From Desulfatitalea sp. BRH_c12 (GTDB lineage Bacteria > Desulfobacterota > Desulfobacteria > Desulfobacterales > Desulfosarcinaceae): a stretch of DNA of 64,000 nt. Within the stretch, counting starts at the first letter, position 1. Every line of letters begins with the position of its first letter. A program made the position numbers and the translations under genes. A model generated the notes under the pieces. That model was not told where the DNA came from, made no database searches, and saw only the letters and a program-made list of their open reading frames with translations. This document shows positions 58,552 to 64,000 of this stretch, piece after piece. Where the stretch lies: assembly GCA_000961655.1 (NCBI GenBank), contig LADR01000008.1, positions 62,001 through 126,000 on the forward strand, given 5' to 3'.

Positions 58552-59373
58552 ATGAATGCCATGTTTCGCCCCTCACGAATGGTGGCCGGATGTTTGATGG
58601 CCGGCCTGCTCTTGTCGGGTCTGGCGACCTTCGTGGTGACGGGCTGCCGCTCGGCGGAGCATCGTGAACCTATTGCCGCCGCGGCGGCAACTGACGAACA
58701 GCCCGGCAAAACAGACGACCCGATCAAAGGAAAAATGGAAGTGCCGCCCTATACCGTTATCGAGCATGGTGTATTTGGAACGCCCAGCCGCATCAAGGGA
58801 GAGAACCTGGCCGGCCAGATAAGTTTGCGAACCGCATACCAGGCCGCATTAAAGCACGAGGACCATCGGGAGATGACCTTTTTGTGGCTTGAGCGTTACA
58901 GGCACTTGTTAAAGCTGAGCGATCCGCGCAGCCAGTTGCGTATTGAAAGCGTCCAGACCGACCGCCTGGGCAGCACGCATGTCAAGTTGCGCCAGGTTGT
59001 CGATGCCGTTCCGGTTTGGAACAGAACCGTCGCGGTCCATTACAATCAAGACCATGCCCTTTATCTTTTTCAGGGTGATTATGTGCCCAGTTCAACGCTG
59101 CTGAACGTGGACACGAGCCGTGCCATACCCGTGTCCGAGGCCGCCGCCCTCGCGCTGGCGGCAGTTTCGGAAGATACCTCCCAATGGAAGGTGGAAGACA
59201 GTTTCATGGCGATCCATACCGCCGAAAGCCGATCGCCGCGCCTGGTTCACGTGTTGATCCTGGGCAAGGGGTTAGTGGAACGCTATCGATATATCGTGGA
59301 TGCCCTGAACGGCGACATCCTGGACAAATCCACCCTGGTGCGAACAGGCATGCAACCCATGCAATTGAAATAG
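58552..59373 (+). CDS. Lipoprotein with FTP/PepSY-like propeptide domain
   Basis: The protein has 273 residues. The signal peptide ends at the lipobox VVTGC (Cys32), so it is lipid-anchored. LRQVVDAVPVWNRTVAVHYN and DHALYLFQGDYVPS match the FTP (fungalysin/thermolysin propeptide) motif, followed by a PepSY-like part (EAAALALAAVSED; RYRYIVDALNGDILDKS). No peptidase domain is attached, so it may be a free-standing protease inhibitor or chaperone of a secreted metalloprotease. It could serve the HExxH lipoprotein at 60114, but that is inference. Confidence 0.7.
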   Translation: MNAMFRPSRMVAGCLMAGLLLSGLATFVVTGCRSAEHREPIAAAAATDEQPGKTDDPIKGKMEVPPYTVIEHGVFGTPSRIKGENLAGQISLRTAYQAALKHEDHREMTFLWLERYRHLLKLSDPRSQLRIESVQTDRLGSTHVKLRQVVDAVPVWNRTVAVHYNQDHALYLFQGDYVPSSTLLNVDTSRAIPVSEAAALALAAVSEDTSQWKVEDSFMAIHTAESRSPRLVHVLILGKGLVERYRYIVDALNGDILDKSTLVRTGMQPMQLK

Positions 59374-59509
59374 GCCTTTTTTTTCAGCGCCGGGTCGATG
59401 ATAGCTTGCCGGTGGCAAACCATAGATTTCTGGTGTCCTCCTGCATTGCTCTATAAATCTCAGTGCTATATTTTTGGCAACCTACCTGAATGCATGAACG
59501 GAGGTAAAG

Positions 59510-60007
59510 ATGAACCACAATTCAAATCGCCGCTATTGGCTCATGAAGTCCGAGCCCGGGACGTTTTCTCTTGAGGACCTCGGAAATTCAGAAAACGGGG
59601 TGACCGCATGGGACGGGGTGCGTAGCTATCAGGCCAGGAATCTGCTGCGCGATGAACTCAAGGTGGGAGACGGGGTGTTGTTTTATCACAGCAATATCGT
59701 CCATCCCGCTATAGTGGGCCTGGCACGGGTAACCCGCGAGGGGTATCCCGATGAAACGGCCATGGACCCGGATTCGGATCATTACGATCCGCGCGCAAGC
59801 CGGGAAAAACCCATATGGTACATGGTGGATATCCAGTATCTTGCCAAACTGCCCGCACCGCTCACCCGCGACCGGCTGAGCAGCCACCCGGTGCTTTCGG
59901 CAATGGACGTTCTGAAAAAAGGGAACCGGCTTTCGGTGCAGCCGGTGACGCGGGAGCAGTGGCAAGCGGTCCTGGATCTGTGTCGCATGACCGATCCGCT
60001 TGTATGA
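59510..60007 (+). CDS. EVE-domain protein
   Basis: This 165-residue cytosolic protein has the EVE (PUA-like) fold with the family pattern YWLMKSEPGTFSLEDL, TAWDGVRSYQARNLLRDELKVGDGVLFYHSN split over about residues 34-64, and WYMVDIQYLAKLP. EVE domains bind modified bases in DNA or RNA and occur in restriction and RNA-modification contexts; no such partner gene is nearby. The ribosome site ACGGAGG precedes the ATG. Confidence 0.92.
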   Translation: MNHNSNRRYWLMKSEPGTFSLEDLGNSENGVTAWDGVRSYQARNLLRDELKVGDGVLFYHSNIVHPAIVGLARVTREGYPDETAMDPDSDHYDPRASREKPIWYMVDIQYLAKLPAPLTRDRLSSHPVLSAMDVLKKGNRLSVQPVTREQWQAVLDLCRMTDPLV

Positions 60008-60075
60008 AACAAATAATCATTTGAAAAAAGCAGCCTTCGTCCAACATACAATTCCCCCAGCGCTTGAAATGTCTC

Positions 60076-60110
60076 CAGCGGGGAGAGGCATGCCAAGCCT
60101 CTCCCCGCTG
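60076..60110. terminator. Bidirectional hairpin between convergent genes
   Basis: CAGCGGGGAGAGGC (60076-60089) pairs perfectly over 14 bp with GCCTCTCCCCGCTG (60097-60110). It lies between the stop of the EVE gene and the stop of the minus-strand lipoprotein gene. T-tracts are poor on both sides. Confidence 0.65.
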
Positions 60111-60113
60111 ATA

Positions 60114-62384
60114 TTAGGGCACGACCTGCAGTTGCCAGTTCCCTGATACCGAAGTACCGATAGCATCCGCGCCGGTGCCGGAAATTTGCAAGCCGTTGCT
60201 GCTCATCGCCGAGGATGAATCTCCCGGAATGGCGGACAGCCAGAAGGTTGCAAGTCCCCAAGAATCTACATCCGTTGTACTGCCGCCTTGACCATCGGGG
60301 CAAGTGACTGTCACCGGAAATTCTGCGGGAGGGTTTTGGTCAAAGCCATTCAATATAAAACCATGAACCGCCGGTCCGCTTCGAATGAAGGAATACAGCA
60401 TCAACTGATTGGGAAATAATCCAGTCGCTAACGGCGTGGCGCCACTGCCGTCGTAAGAGCATCCATTGCTGTCCGTCCCGCTGATATCCCAGATAGCGGA
60501 TCCTGCCGTCAACTGATAAGGGATCATTTGCAGATCGGCATCCGGGTCCGGTGCTTCGAGCAATGGCTGAAGTTGAGGCATTGACAGCTCGAATCTGAGA
60601 TCGGTGGCCCGAAAATTTTCGACCACGCCGTCATCCGTAGACCTGAAATCTGCCGAGCCCTTCCAGGAAGAAGCCCAGGGCATGTTCGTCAGCCAGAAGT
60701 GGGATGGTAAGCCGGTATACTGAACTGAAGAATCGATATCGCTGCTGCTGTTGGTAAAAACAAGCAGTACTTCCTGGACTTTCGGCCCTGGCAGGTCAAT
60801 GGGGAAAAGGACGTAAGGGACATCAGTCCAGTCGCGAAGCGTGTTTTCCCAAACGCCATCGATTTTTACCAGAGCGTGGAGGTGAGCCCCGAGGCGTTGC
60901 TCCGGGGTAAGTTCAGCGGCTTTGACGATTTGTCCGAGTTCGGGAACATCTTCGAATGCGAGCCGGTAGGTAAAGCCATTGAAGAACCCAGCCGTACGGA
61001 TGCTGGGGTCGTGAAAGACCACATGAAAGATGTGGGCGGAGAGACCGGACAAGTCATCCGGCGTCACAATCCATTCTTCGTACTGCTTGCCCGCAAGATC
61101 AAGGTTGATAGTGTCCATCCCGCTCCGGACCTGTTTGGATATCCCGTCCCATTGGCTGAATTTATCCAGGGGCGGTTGATTCCACAAGCGGGCCGCAAAC
61201 TGCGGCCATACACGATCGAGATCCGTCACGTTCTCGATAACCTGGGATTGCGAGTAGCTGGCTGCCAGGCTCCAGGCCTGTTTTACGGCATCAGGCGATT
61301 CTGCCTCGGTAAGGTACAAGGGGAACAAGTAGGCCCCGTAAGGACGGATTGGGGGAGCCTCGTAGAGCAGTGGCACGGTGATATCATCCGTGTAGGCGTA
61401 AATGTGTTGATGTTCCCACTGATTGCTTGTGCCGAAGATCCGGTTCACAGCCCAGTTTGCGGTCGATTCCATCAAAGTCTTGTAGTCAGTGGTAAGGCAT
61501 TCATGGACATCGAGGGAGAACTGAATCGAATGCATGAACTCGTGCACCACGGTGGGGCCCACATCCGCGGTTCGGTTGAGCAGGATGTAAGTGGAGGCAT
61601 TGCCGCAACTTTTGAGCGCAAAGGAAGGATATGTCGTTCCGAGCGGCCCCATATCCACAAGGGCAATGTCGAGTTTGGTGTCAGGACCTTCATAGGCGAT
61701 CAAGGATCCTCCTCGGTCAGGCAGGGGCGCTGCGCCCATGTAGGCGGTCAAATCGGGCCATACAGCCTCCATCAGGGTCACCACCTGCATCGCCTTGACC
61801 AAATCTGCGGATTCGTACCTTTCCTGATACCAGACATTGACATTCGTTCCCGCAATGTACTTCCATGTGGTGAGCAACGGACAATTCGACCTGAGCGGAT
61901 TGCAGGGGGCGTCGGTCGCGGCCGCATTCAAAGTAGCAGTGCCCTGCATATTCTGCTGCAAGTCCCACCAACTGCCGCTGTACATGGGAGGAATGAGGAA
62001 GGGCGCAAGGGTTTCCTGGGTCTCGACAGAAAGGGTGTCGAAGTTATCATTGGCTTCCCACAAAAAATCGGGATCGACAACTCCTGACACGTCCCCCGTA
62101 AACTCGGCGGGAAGGCGTGGATCATTAAAGGTCGCAAAGGCCTTATAGAGCAGGGCCGATTCGGGATCCAGCCGGCCATCGGCCAGGGCCTGGTCGATCA
62201 ATTCGGTGCTAGTCGTTATATTGCCGCTCCCGTCATCCGTGCTGTCAGGGGGTGTTTGGCCGGCGTCACCGCCACCGCCGCCCCCACATGCCGCAAAAAT
62301 AAACGTGATTATCATAAGCAGCGCAAGTTGTGAAAAATCGCGGGCAAAAGAGCGTCTGATATGGGCATTATTCATTCTTTTCAT
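60114..62384 (-). CDS. Large lipoprotein with HExxH metalloprotease-like motif
   Basis: The protein has 756 residues from the ATG at 62384 (after AGGAGATG); a longer frame upstream is unlikely. The signal peptide ends in FIFAAC followed by a glycine run, a lipobox, so it is anchored outside the cytoplasm. HEFMH near residue 278 with ESTANW about 25 residues later is a gluzincin-like zinc site (His, His, Glu). The C-terminal 200 residues are beta-rich with paired cysteines (CSYDGSG, VTCPDGQGG). It resembles putative extracellular metallopeptidases of Myxococcus type; activity and substrate are unknown. Confidence 0.72.
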   Translation of the reverse strand: MKRMNNAHIRRSFARDFSQLALLMIITFIFAACGGGGGGDAGQTPPDSTDDGSGNITTSTELIDQALADGRLDPESALLYKAFATFNDPRLPAEFTGDVSGVVDPDFLWEANDNFDTLSVETQETLAPFLIPPMYSGSWWDLQQNMQGTATLNAAATDAPCNPLRSNCPLLTTWKYIAGTNVNVWYQERYESADLVKAMQVVTLMEAVWPDLTAYMGAAPLPDRGGSLIAYEGPDTKLDIALVDMGPLGTTYPSFALKSCGNASTYILLNRTADVGPTVVHEFMHSIQFSLDVHECLTTDYKTLMESTANWAVNRIFGTSNQWEHQHIYAYTDDITVPLLYEAPPIRPYGAYLFPLYLTEAESPDAVKQAWSLAASYSQSQVIENVTDLDRVWPQFAARLWNQPPLDKFSQWDGISKQVRSGMDTINLDLAGKQYEEWIVTPDDLSGLSAHIFHVVFHDPSIRTAGFFNGFTYRLAFEDVPELGQIVKAAELTPEQRLGAHLHALVKIDGVWENTLRDWTDVPYVLFPIDLPGPKVQEVLLVFTNSSSDIDSSVQYTGLPSHFWLTNMPWASSWKGSADFRSTDDGVVENFRATDLRFELSMPQLQPLLEAPDPDADLQMIPYQLTAGSAIWDISGTDSNGCSYDGSGATPLATGLFPNQLMLYSFIRSGPAVHGFILNGFDQNPPAEFPVTVTCPDGQGGSTTDVDSWGLATFWLSAIPGDSSSAMSSNGLQISGTGADAIGTSVSGNWQLQVVP

Positions 62385-62424
62385 TAGGGCATCTCCTGAA
62401 TTCCGGATATAATATCTCTCCAGT

Positions 62425-62940
62425 TTATCGGTCGGTGCTGTAATAAATATCGATGGTGGTTTTGGAGGTCGGCATGAGCTTGCGGGCTCTGAATTCCGGG
62501 GCGATGACAATCCGGGGAGTGGTCATGTCTTCCATCGGCTTGAATTCGCCTTCTTTTTTATAAAATGTGGGCGCGCCGTATATTTTTTTGTACTTCCAGC
62601 CATTCAAATGCTGCTTATAAAAATCCGTCACTTGTTGGACCGAATCGGATGTTCCCATGTAGATACGTTTGGGCAGATCGACCGAAGTGCCGTTTTCATT
62701 ACTGCGGTTGTTCATCTGGGTAAAAAGTATCTTCGCTCCGGGATAGGCGGGAAAGCCAACTTCTTGCAAAGAGGGAATCATACTTTTCTTGGCTGTCATC
62801 GCATTCAGATACTCGCCGTGGGATTCTTCGGTCATTTCATCGGGGATGTCCACCAGGGTTGCAAAAGGCTCGGCCATGACAACCGTTGTTGTAAGGAAAA
62901 ATAGAAAAATTGCGCCTGCCAAAATGGATGAATGCTTCAT
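62425..62940 (-). CDS. Small exported protein of unknown function
   Basis: The protein has 171 residues from the ATG at 62940, which follows AAGGAGATGAC; a frame reaching 63126 would overlap the upstream gene. The signal peptide HSSILAGAIFLFFLTTTVVMA is clear. The mature part has the pattern FPAYPGAKI followed by VQQVTDFYKQHLNGWKYKK, a small alpha/beta unit. The same YPGA...FYK arrangement occurs in the next gene, so they may be paralogous partners. No function is recognised. Confidence 0.7.
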   Translation of the reverse strand: MKHSSILAGAIFLFFLTTTVVMAEPFATLVDIPDEMTEESHGEYLNAMTAKKSMIPSLQEVGFPAYPGAKILFTQMNNRSNENGTSVDLPKRIYMGTSDSVQQVTDFYKQHLNGWKYKKIYGAPTFYKKEGEFKPMEDMTTPRIVIAPEFRARKLMPTSKTTIDIYYSTDR

Positions 62941-62953
62941 TGTCATCTCCTTA

Positions 62954-63760
62954 TCAATTAGATTGAGAGCTTCGGTGTGAGGGATCCAGGGCGATCTCGA
63001 TTTGCGTCGGATAACCATGTTCCTTGAGTTGCTCAAGGCATGCTTTCCATTTTTCAATACCATCGCTGCCGGTGGCACGGGCATATTCGTTCTGGGCCGC
63101 TTGCCCCACGTTCTGTAATATTTCAAGTGCTTCGCGCTGCCTGCCTTGCATCATCAGATCTTCGGCCTTCTTGGTCATGGCTTCCATGGCGTGACGCGAC
63201 GTTTCCTCGGAAGGTCCTTGCTCACAAAGGGCGACGACCACTTTGTCCATAGACATGAGCCTGCCGGATGCATCCCGCTTATCCGACAGCGGAAAATACC
63301 AACCGGATAGATGTCGATATTGATTCACCAGTTTATGATATGCGTCCATATTGGGATTGTTCTGACGCATCATCAGCATTTTTATACGGCCGAGGATATC
63401 GCCAACCACAGGCAGGGAAGATTCCGGTTCACCCGCAAGCATTTCAGTGCTTTTGACGGTAACATGCACCCCGATCGCGGAGCCCACGGGATCGTACTTG
63501 TGAACATCAGCGGCGCTCATATATTGGAAAAAGACGCTGCGCCCGAGTTCTTTATGATTTTTTTCCGAAGTTGCGGGTCCTTTGTCTCCGGCATAAAACT
63601 TCTTGACCTGCTCAAAGGAATCCTTGGTGAGAAAATGGCCGGGTCTGTCCGAACCAAAAGAGACAGCCCCGGGATAAATCGGCGCAAGAAGATCGCCAGC
63701 GCTTGACGAAGTGACACCCATCAAAGAAAGGATTACGAAAAGAATCATTTTTCGGCGCAT
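62954..63760 (-). CDS. Exported protein of unknown function
   Basis: The protein has 268 residues; the ATG at 63760 after TTGGAG gives MRRKMILFVILSLMGVTSSSAG, a signal peptide. The mature start PIYPGAVSF and FEQVKKFYAGDKG repeat the YPGA...FYK layout of the downstream gene. The C-terminal third is helical (AMEAMTKKAEDLMMQGRQRE). It lies 13 bases before the next gene on the same strand and is presumably cotranscribed with it. Confidence 0.68.
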   Translation of the reverse strand: MRRKMILFVILSLMGVTSSSAGDLLAPIYPGAVSFGSDRPGHFLTKDSFEQVKKFYAGDKGPATSEKNHKELGRSVFFQYMSAADVHKYDPVGSAIGVHVTVKSTEMLAGEPESSLPVVGDILGRIKMLMMRQNNPNMDAYHKLVNQYRHLSGWYFPLSDKRDASGRLMSMDKVVVALCEQGPSEETSRHAMEAMTKKAEDLMMQGRQREALEILQNVGQAAQNEYARATGSDGIEKWKACLEQLKEHGYPTQIEIALDPSHRSSQSN

Positions 63761-63988
63761 TTTCAACTCCAATTCGCTGGTGGCATGGCAACGTGAGCTT
63801 TGGGCTATCTACAACGTATACATCTACTGCAAATTCCTTAAATCGGCTATCTACTTTCGGTCAAGCGACATACAGGCATGGGGTCGAACATCATGAAAAA
63901 GTAAAGGAATATCAAAATGGTAGAATTCCACCTTTTACTCTTCACGGTTCGTATATAGAAATGATTTCATATTAAAGGAAGATATGTA

Positions 63989-64000
63989 ATGAATCAACCA
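63989..64000 (+). CDS. Possible gene start at the right edge
   Basis: An ATG at 63989 behind AAAGGAAG starts an open frame of only four codons inside the window. The 216 bases before it hold no clear gene. Product unknown. Confidence 0.3.

Overview
The window reads like a chromosomal segment of an anaerobic, sulfate-reducing Desulfobacterota (a Desulfosarcina/Desulfobacteraceae-like deltaproteobacterium). The evidence is a dsrC gene, an Hdr/Flx-type flavin and Fe-S complex, a large pyruvate:ferredoxin oxidoreductase, an ADP-forming acetyl-CoA synthetase, a siroheme-decarboxylase-like protein and apparent selenocysteine use. The species assignment is inference; no rRNA or tRNA gene was seen.

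Bases 1-20,000 hold core energy metabolism. A class I fumarase (cut by the left edge), a fused ADP-forming acetate-CoA ligase, an acetyl-CoA hydrolase/CoA-transferase fused to a GNAT domain, and a one-polypeptide pyruvate:ferredoxin oxidoreductase lie on the plus strand and together cover interconversion of pyruvate, acetyl-CoA and acetate. On the minus strand a five-gene unit runs hdrA, mvhD/flxD, flxC-like, flxB-like, flxA-like, followed by dsrC with its own promoter and terminator, then yjbQ and an ahbA/B-like gene. Both hdrA and mvhD/flxD contain an in-frame UGA exactly where relatives carry a conserved cysteine. Each UGA is followed by a hairpin at the right distance for a bacterial SECIS, so both are read here as selenoproteins. 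hdrB and hdrC are absent from the unit.

Bases 20,400-22,000 hold a ferritin-like protein with a clear promoter/operator and miaA. A 0.9-kb gene-free stretch with a good sigma-54-type promoter sequence precedes a complete type VI secretion system (22,906-39,711) in the order tssJ-K-L-M-A-B-C-hcp-E-F-G-H.

Bases 39,695-58,400 are its effector and diversification zone. A 660-residue putative effector and its candidate immunity gene are followed by two tandem partial duplications of [effector C-terminus, immunity, vgrG 5' end]. Each vgrG stub carries the same frameshift and ends in a REP/BIME palindrome pair, before the one intact vgrG. Then come a spike-associated unknown, a DUF2169 protein, a PAAR protein and a 2145-residue DUF4123-Rhs-Rhs protein with two Rhs cores in one polypeptide, an AT-rich tip and a candidate immunity gene. 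Behind it lie a REP-associated tyrosine transposase (RAYT), a displaced Rhs core remnant and a second, truncated RAYT, all bounded by repeats containing GGTGTCCCCCGAA.

Bases 58,550-64,000 return to ordinary genes: an FTP/PepSY-like lipoprotein, an EVE-domain protein, a convergent hairpin terminator, a large HExxH lipoprotein and two small exported proteins.
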